Below are positions 49,332-63,600 of a stretch of DNA of 64,000 nucleotides, one piece after another (the first letter of the stretch is position 1; each line of letters begins with the position of its first letter). The DNA comes from Siphonodentalium dalli (lineage: Eukaryota > Mollusca > Scaphopoda > Gadilida > Siphonodentaliidae). Where the stretch lies: NCBI GenBank assembly GCA_032622095.1, contig CP136066.1, positions 230,706,961 to 230,770,960 on the forward strand, written 5' to 3'. The position numbers and the translations under genes were made by a program. Under the pieces are notes generated by a model. The model did not search any database and was not told the DNA's origin. It saw only the letters and a list, made by a program, of their open reading frames with translations.

Positions 49332-49403
49332 CTATTCGCCACCCGGTGGCGAATAGTCATATTACATAGGAATCGCTATTCGCCACCAAGGTGGCGAATA
49401 GCG
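49332..49403. repeat. Twin perfect hairpins with GTGGCGAATA motif
   Basis: First palindrome 49332-49356: 12-bp arms ctattcgccacc / ggtggcgaatag around one base. Second palindrome 49374-49403: 14-bp arms cgctattcgccacc / ggtggcgaatagcg around two bases. The arm sequence is the conserved ggtggcgaata of the tandem array starting about 500 bp downstream. Confidence 0.9.
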
Positions 49404-49579
49404 TTTATATATTTTCTTTATTTGCTCCACATACGGAGAGTATGGTGATCTCGAGCATCGGGAATAATGATTTTCACTCCTTACGCAAAAGGGGGTTCCA
49501 TAACATTTTTTTTTTAAACACTGGAACTTCAAATACAGAATCCAAGCAAATTTTAGCTCAAAATTATGTGATCTGTATG

Positions 49580-52040
49580 ACAGGTGGAGATGGAGGAGGG
49601 GAGGAGGGGACGGGGTGTTGCATAACTGATTGAGGATTTAGGGGGGTGGGGGAAGGGGTACCGTTTTTTCATCATACATGGTGTCAGATTATTTGTTGTG
49701 CATTTGTGTACTACATTATAGGCGTTCATTTTATCGCAAGTTTTAGGTTTAGAAGAACATTTCGGAAAAAAATTTGTTATTGGAATGTGTGATGGGGGGG
49801 GGGCGTATAACATTATTATTAAATCTAGGACTTCAGATAGATTTCTTCATTTGTGCATTGAATTAGCCGATCCCCAAATCCTAAACAATCATTTTCTAAA
49901 AACTGGAAGTGTGGAATTGCGAAAACAAATCTGACCTGAATTGGTTGGGGGAGGGGTGGGTGGCGAATAACTTTATTCTTAAAACTGGGACCTCATATGC
50001 GCTTCTTATTTCGTGCATTAGATTAGACGATCCTGCAATCATAATCAATCATTTGATATAACTGGAAGTGCAATCTGCAATCTGAATTGGTTGGTTGGTG
50101 GGGGGAGGGGGGTGGCGAAAAACTTTAATCTTAAAACTTGGATGTCAGATGAGATACTTATTTTGTGCATTAGATTAGACCATCATTCAATCATAGACAA
50201 TCATTTTATGAACCTGGAAGTGGAATTGCGAACAAAAAATCTGCAATCTGAATTGGATGGTTGGTTGGGGGGGGGGGGGGTGGCGAATAACTTTAATGTT
50301 AAAACTTGGATCTCAGATGAGTTTCTTGTTTTGTGCATTAGATTAGACGATCCTTCAAACATATACTATCATTTTATAGAACTGGAAGTGGAATTGCGAA
50401 AAAAAATCTGCAATCTGAATTGGTTGGTTGGTGGGTGAGGGGATGGCGAATAACTTTAATCTTAAAACTTGGATGTCAGATTAGCTTCTTATTTTGTGCA
50501 TTAGATTAGAAGATTCTTCAATCATAAGCAATCATTTGGTAGAACTGGAAGTGGAATTGCGAACAAAAATCTGCAATCTGATTTGGCTGGTGAGGGAGGG
50601 GGTGGCGAATAATTTTGTTCTTAACACGTGAATGTGAGATGAGCTTGTTATTGTTTTGCAATAGATTAGACGATCCAGCAATCATAATCAATCATTTGAT
50701 AGAACTGGAAGTGGAACAAAAATCTGCGGTCTGAATTGCCTGGTGGAATTGGGGAGGGGGGGTGGCGAATAACTTTAATCTTAAACTTGGATGTAAGATG
50801 AGTTTCTTATTTTGTGTATTAGATTAGACGATCATTCAATCAGAGACAATCATTTTATGGACCTGGAAGTGGAATTGCGAACAAAAATCAGCAATCTGAA
50901 TTGGATGGTTGGTGGGGAGGGGTGGCGAATAACTTTAATCTTTAAACTTGGATGTCAGATGAGCTTCTAATTTTGTTCATTAGATTAGACGATCATACAA
51001 TCATATGCAATCATCTTATACAACTGGAAGTGGAATTACGAACAAAAATCTGCAATATGAATTGGTTGGTTGGTGGGGGGGGGGGGGGGGGGGGGTGGCG
51101 AATAACTTCATTGTTAAAACTTGGATGTCAGATGAGCATCTTACTTTGTGCATTAGATTAGACGGTCATTCAATCATAAACAATCATTTTTATATATAAC
51201 TGGAAATGGAATTGCCAACAATAATCTTTAATTTGAATTGGTTGGTTTGTGGGTGGGGGGGGGGGGGCTGGCGAATAACTTTAATCTTAAAACTTGGATG
51301 TCAGATGAGATTCTTATTTTGTGCATTTGATTAGAAGATTCTTCAACCATAAGCAGTCATTTGGTAGAACTGGAAGTGGAATTGCGAACACAAATCTGCA
51401 ATCTGAATTGGTTGGTGAGGGAGGGGGGTGGCGAATAATTTTGTTCTTAACACGTGGATGTTATTGTTTTTCAATAGATTAGACGATCCAGCAATCATAA
51501 TCAATCATATGATAGAACTGGAAGTGGAACAAAAATCTGCGGTCTGAGTTGCCTGGTGGAATTGGGGGGGGGGGGGGGTGGCGAATAACTTTAATCTTAA
51601 AACTTGGATGTAAGATGAGTTTCTTATTTTGTGTATTAGATTAGACGACCATTCAATCAGACACAATCATTTTATGGACCTGGAAGTGGAATTGCGAACA
51701 AAAAGTCTGCGATCCTGAATTGGTTGGTGGGTGGGGGGTGGCGGTGGCGAATAATTTTAATATTAAAACTTGGAAGTCAGATGAGCTTCTTGTTTTTGTG
51801 CATTAGATAACACAATACTTCAATCATAAACAATGATTTTATAGACCTGGAAGTGGAATTGCGAACAAAAATCTGCTATCTTGATTTGGTTGGTGGGTGG
51901 GGGAGGGTGGCGAATAAAATGGACCTGGATGTGGAATTGCGAACAAAAAATCAGCGATCCTGAATTGGTTGGTGGGTGTTTGTGCATTAGATTAGAAGAT
52001 TCCTCAATCATAAGCAATCATTTGGTAGAACTGGAAGTGA
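49580..52040. repeat. ~165-bp tandem repeat array
   Basis: About 13 units, each with ctggaagtggaattgcgaac, then ctgcaatctgaattggttgg, a G run of variable length, ggtggcgaataac, and gtgcattagattagacga. The ggtggcgaata landmark recurs near 49959, 50111, 50280, 50442, 50601, 50761, 50923, 51094, 51268, 51428, 51578, 51744 and 51907. More diverged units extend left to about 49580. The pair of units 50430-50760 resembles 51290-51570, hinting at a multi-unit duplication. Noncoding. Confidence 0.88.
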
Positions 52041-52863
52041 TTTATTCTTGCGAGATAATTGCATGTTATTTACAGGCAAATTCCGGTAGCATCGCTACAG
52101 GTGGAACAACCGTGATTTTACTTCGCACATGGTTAGCTGTGGTACATAATCATCTGATATGCTTGTTTCCGTTCATATTCTGGCGCCATATCGTTTTCTA
52201 CGACAAAATGCCTGCAAACCGAACCGTGCAAACTTTCCAGTGTGTGAACGTACCCTAAAGACCAAACACCCACCTCTATACAGATACCTCTACCTAACGG
52301 GTATACGGCTATTTAGAGAGGGTGGTCTCACGGGGGAGGGCATACGAACATGACTTTGTTTTGCCGATTTTTGATGACAATGCAAACTCCTGTATTATAG
52401 CCTAGCGGCATCTATCCGGTTTAGCACTTCAGAAACTGTGGACAAATCTTAGAATCTGAAACCAAATATTTTCATAAAAATAATACTGACAGTATGAATA
52501 TTGAATGGGTTCCGATACCCCATATTCTATTTTCTGCCCCTTCCTTCAATACACTTGCATGTATCCATATATTATCTGTACAGTATGTGTGTTCCTTCTG
52601 TGGTCTTCAAACATGTATGCTTATTATTGGATATGGTTATCACATCATCTACATTGCCCATGCACATACAGTGTATGTATGTTGTGTGTATGTTCCACCG
52701 TAAAGTTAAAAAGAACTTAAAAATTGGAGTGGGTGTTTGAAAATAAGTGTGAACTTTTATTATGCAGATCCGAGGGTGTGGATCAGATTTGTGCACTGTG
52801 CAAATACGAAAAAGAAAAAAGCACGACATCGGGTACTACACTTTGCTTACTGCCATACACACG
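52041..52863. other. Noncoding region
   Basis: No supported gene. Several overlapping short open frames occur at 52494-52829 with no recognised domain. Confidence 0.3.
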
Positions 52864-52908
52864 CATACATACATACATACATACATACATACATACATAC
52901 ATACAACA
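52864..52908. repeat. (CATA)n microsatellite
   Basis: About eleven tandem CATA units, followed by looser cataca-type repeats to 52970. Confidence 0.95.
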
Positions 52909-52970
52909 TACATAAATACATGCCTGCACACATGCATACACATGCTATACAAAACATACATGGGCCTGGT

Positions 52971-53856
52971 GTACATTCCTCCCTGGTGGTGGGCCCGGAT
53001 ACGGAGTTTACTCTTGAACTAAACATGTACACATGACAGTAGCATCATCACCTAACAAAATCAGTTTTTTCCTCAAGTTGAATTTTTTTCCTCATTCCCT
53101 TATTTCAAAATATATTATTGTATACTGAAGAAAATACTACATATATATGTCACTACATATTATTATATAGGAGTGGGTAATCATTTCAGAACCCATACTC
53201 AAGTCCTATGCTGGATGCATAGAAATCATCACTGTTCCAGATTGTGAACCGAAAAAATATTTAGCACTAACTGCTGCGAATCATAAAAACAAATTGAAAA
53301 AACATATCACACTATACTAATCGAAATGAAAACTGGAAACTAAAAGATCTTGCTTGCCACTGCCTGACATGGATAACAGACTCGTGCATTCAATTCTATC
53401 AACTTGTTTGATGTTCTATCGAATTTTCATTTATGATATTCCCCGCCATGCACAGAACGAGGCCACAAATGGACACTCAAGTTCTTATCAAAGGATGTGT
53501 CCACGTGAAAATGTATATTAGCAGCAATTAAATTGCATTATATTGTACTTAAAGTGTGTGTTTGTGTGACTTTGTGAGTTGGTAAGACAACTGATGGCAT
53601 TTAAAAATTTGCAATCTCAGTACATTTCTGGATGTCCAAAGTTTATAACTGTAGTTTCGCAGTCAGGACCAGTAGGAAAAGAATGGTGGGCCTTTAAAGT
53701 ATCCCACAAGTTGACAACAACGAAACACATAAAACATAAACACAATGCACATAAAAACTAAAAAAAAAAAACACTTTGTTGATTATATCTGAAACTGTAA
53801 CAAAGCAATGAACACTGTCAATAAGGAAAATATATGAGATACAATGAAGTTGTATG
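52971..53856. other. Noncoding region
   Basis: AT-rich. No gene, RNA or clear repeat. Confidence 0.3.
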
Positions 53857-54535
53857 CAGGGATGTGGCTAGAGGGGGGGTGTGGGGGAGTGTCTCACCCC
53901 CCCAGCAGAGAGCTATATTTTCAATAGTTGGAAATTTCATACCTGCCACAACGAAATTTCACACCAACAATAGGTTGAAAATGTTCTTGTAGTTTGATTA
54001 TAAAACAATTTATTGGGGGAATTTATTGTTTTTCGACCAATATTTGCATATGTTCCTATTTTTGGTAAAAAATTTTGACAGAAATGGTCATCAGTTGGAA
54101 ATTTTCCAACCTTAGGGGGGTGACAGGTTGGAAATTTCCAACACTTGGAAAGCTTGTGTCCTGGTCTCTCCCCCGTGGCCAGTCAAAAACTTCTAGTTAT
54201 TTTAAGAAAACAATATTGTCATACAATTGGTCAACATTGTCATTGGAATTGTCATCAGTTGGAAAATTTCCAACCTAAGTGGGGGTGTAGGGGTTTGAAA
54301 TTTCGAACAGTAGGAAGGCTTGAGGCTAGTCTAGATGTTAGGATTTTGCGATTTTCTTGTTCAGATTTCAAAATTTTCGCACACCGGGCCGAACCATGGT
54401 CGGCCCGGTGTGTCATTGCCCCATTCACATGGCCAATACAAAACTGCTAATTAGTTTAGCAAAACAATATTTTACCTACATTTGGTCAAACTTGTAGACA
54501 TAAATGGTCATCAGTTGAAGAATTTTCCAACCTGA
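53857..54535 (+). mobile_element. hAT-like element of the 14914 family, cut by assembly gap
   Basis: Begins CAGGGATGTGGCTAGAGGG, identical to the 14914 terminus, with gttgtatg before it as the possible left target copy. The body carries the same modules (cagttggaaattttccaacc, gtcggcccggtgtgtcattg, agtctagatgttaggatttt) in the opposite order to 14914-15910. The other end is not seen because the sequence runs into Ns. Confidence 0.75.
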
Positions 54536-54635
54536 NNNNNNNNNNNNNNNNNNNNNNNNNNNNNNNNNNNNNNNNNNNNNNNNNNNNNNNNNNNNNNNNN
54601 NNNNNNNNNNNNNNNNNNNNNNNNNNNNNNNNNNN
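54536..54635. other. Assembly gap of exactly 100 N
   Basis: A run of 100 undetermined bases, conventionally a placeholder for a gap of unknown size. The satellite starts immediately after it. Confidence 0.98.
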
Positions 54636-57600
54636 ATGTAGCCGGGGATACATGTAGTATGAACATTCTTTGATAATGACGATGTAGTCGGGGTACATGT
54701 AGTATGAACATTCTTTGATAATGACGATGTAGTCGGGGGTAGATGTAGTATGAACATTCTTGATAATGACGATGTAGTCGGGGTACATGTAGTATGAACA
54801 TTCTTTGATAATGACGATGTAGTCGGGTACATGTAGTATGAACATTCTTTGATAATGACGATGTAGTCGGGGGTAGCATGCAGTATGAACATTCTTTGAT
54901 AATGACGATGTAGTCGGGGTACATGCAGTATGAACATTCTTTGAGATAATGACGATGTAGCCGGGTACATGCAGTATGAACATTCTTTGATAATGACGAT
55001 GTAGCCGGGGTACATGCAGTATGAACATTCTTTGATAATGACGATGTAGTCGGGGGTACGTATAGGTATGAACATTCTTTGATAATGACGATGTAGCCGG
55101 GGTACATGCAGTATGAACATTCTTTGATAATGACGATGTAGTCGGGGTACATGTAGTATGAACATTCTTTGATAATGACGATGTAGTCGGGATACATGTA
55201 GTATGAACATTCTTTGATAATGACGATGTAGTCGGGGTACATGCAGTATGAACATTCTTTGATAATGACGATGTAGCCCGGGGTACATGCAGTATGAACA
55301 TTCTTTGATAATGACGATGTAGTCGGGATACATGCAGTATGAACATTCTTTGATAATGACGATGTAGCCGGGGTACATGCAGTATGAACATTCTTTGATA
55401 ATGACGATGTAGCCGGGATACATGTAGTATGAACATTCTTTGATAATGACGATGTAGCCGGGGTACATGCAGGTATGAACATTCTTTGATAACGACGAGT
55501 GGTAGTCGGGGTACATGTAGTATGAACATTCTTTGACAATGACGATGTAGCCGGGGTACATGTAGTATGAACATTCTTTGATAATGACGATGTAGTCGGG
55601 ATACATGTAGTATGAACATTCTTTGATAATGACGAATGTATCCGGGGGTACATGTAGTATGAACATTCTTTGATAATGACGATGTAGTCGGGGTACATGC
55701 AGTATGAACATTCTTTGATAATGACGATGTATCCGGGATACATGTAGTATGAACATTCTTTGATAATGACGATGTAGCCGGGGTACATGTAGTATGAACA
55801 TTCTTTGATAATGACGATGTAGTCGGGGGTACATGCAGTATGAACATTCTTTGATAATGACGATGTATCCGGGATACATGTAGTATGAACATTCTTTGAT
55901 AATGACGATGTAACCGGGGTACATGTAGTATGAACATTCTTTGATAATGACGATGTAGCCGGGGGTACATGTAGTATGAACATTCTTTGATAATGACGAT
56001 GTAGTCGGTGGTACATGTAGTATGAACATTCTTTGATAATGACGATGTAGTCGGGGTACATGCAGTATGAACATTCTTTGATAATGACGATGTATCCGGG
56101 GTACATGTAGTATGAACATTCTTTGATAATGACGATGTAGCCGGGGTACATGTAGTATGAACATTCTTTGATAATGACGATGTAGTCGGGGGTACATGCA
56201 GTATGAACATTCTTTGATAATGACGATGTAGTCGGGGTACATTGCAGTATGAACATTCTTTGATAATGACGATGTAGCCGGGGTACATGTAGTATGAACA
56301 TTCTTTGATAATGACGATGTAGTCGGGGATACATGTAGTATGAACATTCTTTGATAATGACGATGTATCCGGGGTACATGTAGTATGAACATTCTTTGAT
56401 AATGACGATGGTAGTCGGGGTACATGCAGTATGAACATTCTTTGATAATGACGATGTAGCCGGGGTACATGTAGTATGGAACATTCTTTGATAATGACGA
56501 TGTAGTCGGGGTACATGCAGTATGAACATTCTTTGATAACGACGATGTAGTCGGGGTACATGTAGTATGAAACATTCTTTGATAATGACGATGTATCCGG
56601 GGGTACATGTAGTATGAACATTCTTTGATAATGACGATGTATCCGGGTACATGTTAGTATGAACATTCTTTGATAACGACGATGTAGTCGGGGGTACATG
56701 CAGTATGAACATTCTTTGATAACGACGATGTAGTCGGGGGTACATGTAGTATGAACATTCTTTGATAACGACGATGTAGTCGGGGTACATGTAGTATGAA
56801 CATTCTTTGATAATGACGATGTAGTCGGGGTACATGTAGTATGAACATTCTTTGATAATGACGATGTAGTCGGGATACATGTAGTATGAACATTCTTTGA
56901 TAATGACGATGTAGTCCGGGGTACATGTAGTATGAACATTCTTCGATAATGACGATGTAGGTCGGGTACATGCAGTATGAACATTCTTTGATAATGGACG
57001 ATGTAGTCGGGTACATGTAGTATGAACATTCTTTGATAATGACGATGTATCCGGGGTACATGTAGTATGAACATTCTTTGATAATGACGATGTAGCCGGG
57101 GTACATGTAGTATGAACATTCTTTGATAACGACGATGTAGTCGGGGGTACATTTAGTATGAACATTCTTTGATAATGACGATGTAGTCGGGGGTACATGT
57201 AGTATGAACATTCTTTGATAATGACGATGTATCCGGGGGTACATGTAGTATGAACATTCTTTGATAATGACGATGTAGTCGGGATACATGTAGGTATGAA
57301 CATTCTTTGATAATGACGATGTAGTCGGGGATACATGTAGTATGAACATTCTTTGATAATGACGATGTAGTTCGGGGTACATGCAGTATGAACATTCTTT
57401 GATAACGACGATGTAGTCGGGGGTACATGTAGTATGAACATTCTTCGATAATGACGATGTATCCGGGGTACATGTTTGTATGAACATTCTTTGATAATGA
57501 CGATGTAGTCGGGGTACATGTAGTATGAACATTCTTTGATAACGACGATGTAGTCGGGGGTACATGTAGTATGAACATTCTTTGATAATGACGATGTATC

Positions 57601-60600
57601 CGGGGTACATGTAGTATGAACATTCTTTGATAATGACGATGTAGCCGGGGTACATGTAGTATGAACATTCTTTGATAATGACGATGTAGTCGGGATACAT
57701 GTAGTATGAACATTCTTTGATAATGACGATGTAGTCGGGGTACATGTAGTATGAACATTCTTTGATAATGACGATGTAGTCGGGATACATGTAGTATGAA
57801 CATTCTTTGATAATGACGATGTAGCCGGGGGTACATGTAGTATGAACATTCTTTGATAATGACGATGTAGCCGGGGTACATGTAGTATGAACATTCTTTG
57901 ATAATGACGATGTAGTCGGGGGTACATGCAGTATGAACATTCTTTGATAATGACGATGTATCCGGGGTACATGTAGTATGAACATTCTTTGATAACGACG
58001 ATGTAGTCGGGGGTACATGTAGTATGAACATTCTTTGATAATGACGATGTAGTCGGGATACATGTAGTATGAACATTCTTTGATAATGACGATGTACCGG
58101 GGTACATGTAGTATGAACATTCTTTGATAATGACGATGTAGCCGGGGTACATGTAGTATGAACATTCTTTGATAATGACGATGTATCCGGGGTACATGTA
58201 GTATGAACATTCTTTGATAATGACGATGTAGCCGGGGTACATGTAGTATGAACATTCTTTGATAATGACGATGTAGTCGGGATACATGTAGTATGAACAT
58301 TCTTTGACAACGACGATGTAGTCGGGATACATGTAGTATGAACATTCTTTGATAATGACGATGTAGCCGGGGTACATGTAGTATGAACATTCTTCGATAA
58401 TGACGATGTAGTCGGGGTACATGTAGTATGAACATTCTTTGATAATGACGATGTAGTCGGGATACATGTAGTATGAACATTCTTTGATAATGACGATGTA
58501 GTCGGGGTACATGTAGTATGAACATTCTTTGATAATGACGATGTAGCCGGGATACATGCAGTATGAACATTCTTTGATAATGACGATGTAGCCGGGATAC
58601 ATGCAGTATGAACATTCTTTGATAATGACGATGTAGTCGGGGTACATGTAGTATGAACATTCTTTGATAATGACGATGTAGTCGGGATACATGTAGTATG
58701 AACATTCTTTGATAATGACGATGTAGTCGGGGGTACATGTAGTATGAACATTCTTTGATAATGACGATGTAGTCGGGGTACATGTAGTATGAACATTCTT
58801 TGATAATGACGATGTAGTCGGGATACATGTAGTATGAACATTCTTTGATAATGACGATGTAGTCGGGGGTACATGTAGTATGAACATTCTTTGATAATGA
58901 CGATGTAGTCGGGATACATGTAGTATGAACATTCTTTGATAATGACGATGTAGTCGGGGATACATGTAGTATGAACCTTCTTTGATAATGACGATGTAGT
59001 CGGGGTACATGTAGTATGAACATTCTTTGATAATGACGATGTAGTCGGGATACATGTAGTATGAACATTCTTTGATAATGACGATGTAGTCGGGGTACAT
59101 GTAGTATGAACATTCTTTGATAATGACGATGTAGCCGGGATACATGCAGTATGAACATTCTTTGATAATGACGATGTAGCCGGGATACATGCAGTATGAA
59201 CATTCTTTGATAATGACGATGTAGTCGGGGTACATGTAGTGATGAACATTCTTTGATAATGACGATGTAGTCGGATACATGTAGTATGAACATTCTTTGA
59301 TAATGACGATGTAGTCGGGGTACATGTAGTATGAACATTCTTTGATAATGACGATGTAGCCGGGGTACATGTAGTATGAACATTCTTTGATAATGACGAT
59401 GTAGCCGGGGTACATGCAGTATGAACATTCTTTGATAATGACGATGTAGTCGGGATACATGTAGTATGAACATTCTTTGATAATGACGATGTAGCCGGGG
59501 TACATGTAGTATGAACATTCTTTGATAACGACGATGTAGTCGGGGTACATGTAGTATGAACATTCTTTGATAATGACGATGTAGTCGGGATACATGTAGT
59601 ATGAACATTCTTTGATAATGACGATGTAGCCGGGGTACATGTAGTATGAACATTCTTTGATAATGACGATGTAGCCGGGGTACATGTAGTATGAACATTC
59701 TTTGATAATGACGATGTATCCGGGTACATGTAGTATGAACATTCTTTGATAATGACGATGTAGCCGGGGTACATGTAGTATGAACATTCTTTGATAATGA
59801 CGATGTAGTCGGGATACATGTAGTATGAACATTCTTTGACAACGACGATGTAGTCGGGATACATGTAGTATGAACATTCTTTGATAATGACGATGTAGCC
59901 GGGGTACATGTAGTATGAACATTCTTCGATAATGACGATGTAGTCGGGGTACATGTAGTATGAACATTCTTTGATAATGACGATGTAGTCGGGATACATG
60001 TAGTATGAACATTCTTTGATAATGACGATGTAGTCGGGGTACATGTAGTATGAACATTCTTTGATAATGACGATGTAGCCGGGATACATGCAGTATGAAC
60101 ATTCTTTGATAATGACGATGGTAGCCGGGGTACATGTAGTATGAACATTCTTTGATAATGACGATGTAGTCGGGGTACATGTAGTATGAACATTCTTTGA
60201 TAATGGCGATGTAGCCGGGGTACATGTAGTATGAACATTCTTTGATAATGACGATGTAGCCGGGGTACATGTAGTATGAACATTCTTTGATAATGACGAT
60301 GTAGCCGGGGGTACATGCAGTATGAACATTCTTTGATAATGACGATGTAGCCGGGGTACATGTAGTATGAACATTCTTTGATAATGACGATGTATCCGGG
60401 GTACATGTAGTATGAACATTCTTTGATAATGACGATGTATCCGGGATACATGTAGTATGAACATTCTTTGATAATGACGATGTATCCGGGATACATGTAG
60501 TATGAGACATTCTTTGATAATGACGATGTAGCCGGGATACATGCAGTATGAACATTCTTTGATAATGACGATGTAGCCGGGATACATGTAGTATGAACAT

Positions 60601-63600
60601 TCTTTGATAATGACGATGTAGCCGGGGTACATGCAGTATGAACATTCTTTGATAATGACGATGTAGTCGGGGTACATGCAGTATGAACATTCTTTGATAA
60701 TGACGATGTAGCCGGGATACATGTAGTATGAACATTCTTTGATAATGGCGATGTAGCCGGGGTACATGTAGTATGAACATTCTTTGATAATGACGATGTA
60801 GCCGGGGTACATGTAGTATGAACATTCTTTTATAATGACGATGTAGCCGGGGTACATGTAGTATGAACATTCTTTGATAATGACGATGTAGTCGGGGTAC
60901 ATGCAGTATGAACATTCTTTGATAATGACGATGTAGCCGGGGGTACATGTAGAATTGCTCATTCTTCGATAATGAGCGATGTAGCCGGGGTACATGTAGT
61001 ATGAACATTCTTTGATAATGACGATGTATCCGGGATACATGCAGTATGAACATTCTTTGATAATGGCGATGTATCCGGGATACATGCAGTATGAACATTC
61101 TTTGATAATGGCGATGTATCCGGGGTACATGTAGTATGAACATTCTTTTATAATGACGATGTAGCCGGGGTACATGTAGTATGAACATTCTTTGATAATG
61201 ACGATGTAGTCGGGGTACATGCAGTATGAACATTCTTTGATAATGACGATGTAGCCGGGGTACATGTAGAATGCTCATTCTTCGATAATGACGATGTAGC
61301 CGGGGGCACATGTAGTATGAACATTCTTTGATAAGTGACGATGTATCCGGGGTACATGTAGTATGAACATTCTTTGATAATGACGATGTATCCGGGGTAC
61401 ATGTAGTATGAACATTCTTTGATAATGACGATGTATCCGGGATACATGCAGTATGAACATTCTTTGATAATGACGATGTAGTCGGGTACATGTATATGAG
61501 ACATTCTTTGATAATGACGATGTAGCCGGGGTACATGCAGTATGAACATTCTTTGATAATGACGATGTAGCCGGGGTACAGTAGTATGAACATTCTTTGA
61601 TAATGACGATGTATCCGGGATACATGTAGTATGAACATTCTTTGATAATGACGATGTATCCGGGATACATGTAGTATGAACATTCTTTGATAATGACGAT
61701 GTATCCGGGATACATGTAGTATGAACATTCTTTGATAATGACGATGTATCCGGGATACATGTAGTATGAACATTCTTTGATAATGACGATGTATCCGGAT
61801 ACATGTAGTATGAACATTCTTTGATAATGACGATGTATCCGGGATACATGTAGTATGAACATTCTTTGATAATGACGATGTATCCGGGATACATGTAGTA
61901 TGAACATTCTTTGATAATGACGGATGTATCCGGGATACATGTAGTATGAACATTCTTTGATAATGACGATGTAGCCGGGGTACATGTAGTATGAACATTC
62001 TTTGATAATGACGATGTAGCCGGGGTACATGTAGTATGAACATTCTTTGATAATGACGATGTAGCCGGGGTACATGTAGTATGAACATTCTTTGATAATG
62101 ACGATGTATCCGGATACATGTAGTATGAACATTCTTTGATAAGTGACGATGTATCCGGGATACATGTAGTATGAACATTCTTTGATAATGACGATGTAGC
62201 CGGGGTACATGTAGTATGAACATTCTTCGATAATGACGATGTAGCCGGGGTACATGTAGTATGAACATTCTTTGATAATGGCGATGTATCCGGGATACAT
62301 GCAGTATGAACATTCTTTGATAATGACGATGTAGTCGGGGGTACATGCAGTATGAACATTCTTTGATAATGACGATGTATCCGGGGTACATGCAGTATGA
62401 ACATTCTTTGATAATGACGATGTAGTCGGGGTACATGTAGTATGAACATTCTTTGATAATGACGATGTAGTCGGGGTACATGCAGTATGAACATTCTTCG
62501 GATAATGACGATGTATCCGGGATACATGCAGTATGAACATTCTTTGATAATGACGATGTAGTCGGGATACATGTAGTATGAACATTCTTCGATAATGACG
62601 ATGTATCCAGGATACATGCAGTATGAACATTCTTTGATAATGACGATGTATCCGGGATACATGTAGTATGAACATTCTTTGATAATGACGATGTAGTCGG
62701 GATACATGTAGTATGAACATTCTTTGATAATGACGATGTAGCCGGGGTACATGCAGTATGAACATTCTTTGATAATGACGATGTATCCGGGATACATGCA
62801 GTATGAACATTCTTTGATAATGACGATGTAGTCGGGGTACATGCAGTATGAACATTCTTCGATAATGACGATGTATCCGGGGTACATGCAGTATGAACAT
62901 TCTTTGATAATGACGATGTAGCCGGGGTACATGTAGAATGCTCATTCTTCGATAATGACGATGTATCCGGGATACATGCAGTATGAACATTCTTTGATAA
63001 TGACGATGTAGTCGGGGTACATGCAGTATGAACATTCTTCGATAAGTGACGATGTATGCCGGGATACATGCAGTATGAACATTCTTTGATAATGACGATG
63101 TAGCCGGGATACATGCAGTATGAACATTCTTTGATAATGACGATGTATCCGGGTACATGTAGTATGAACATTCTTTGATAATGACGATGTAGTCGGGGTA
63201 CATGCAGTATGAACATTCTTCGATAATGACGATGTATCCGGGATACATGCAGTATGAACATTCTTTGATAATGACGATGTAGCCGGGGGTACATGTAGTA
63301 TGAACATTCTTTGATAATGACGATGTAGCCGGGGTACATGTAGTATGAACATTCTTTGATAATGACGATGTATCCGGGGTACATGTAGTATGAACATTCT
63401 TTGATAATGACGATGTAGTCGGGGGTACATGCAGTATGAACATTCTTTGATAATGACGATGTATCCGGGGTACATGCAGTATGAACATTCTTTGATAATG
63501 ACGATGTAGTCGGGGTACATGCAGTATGAACATTCTTTGATAATGACGATGTAGTCGGGATACATGTAGTTATGAACATTCTTCGATAATGACGATGTAT

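Noticed and set aside
49580-52040. CRISPR-like array
   Set aside because: Repeat units are continuous with no unique spacers, in a eukaryotic context.
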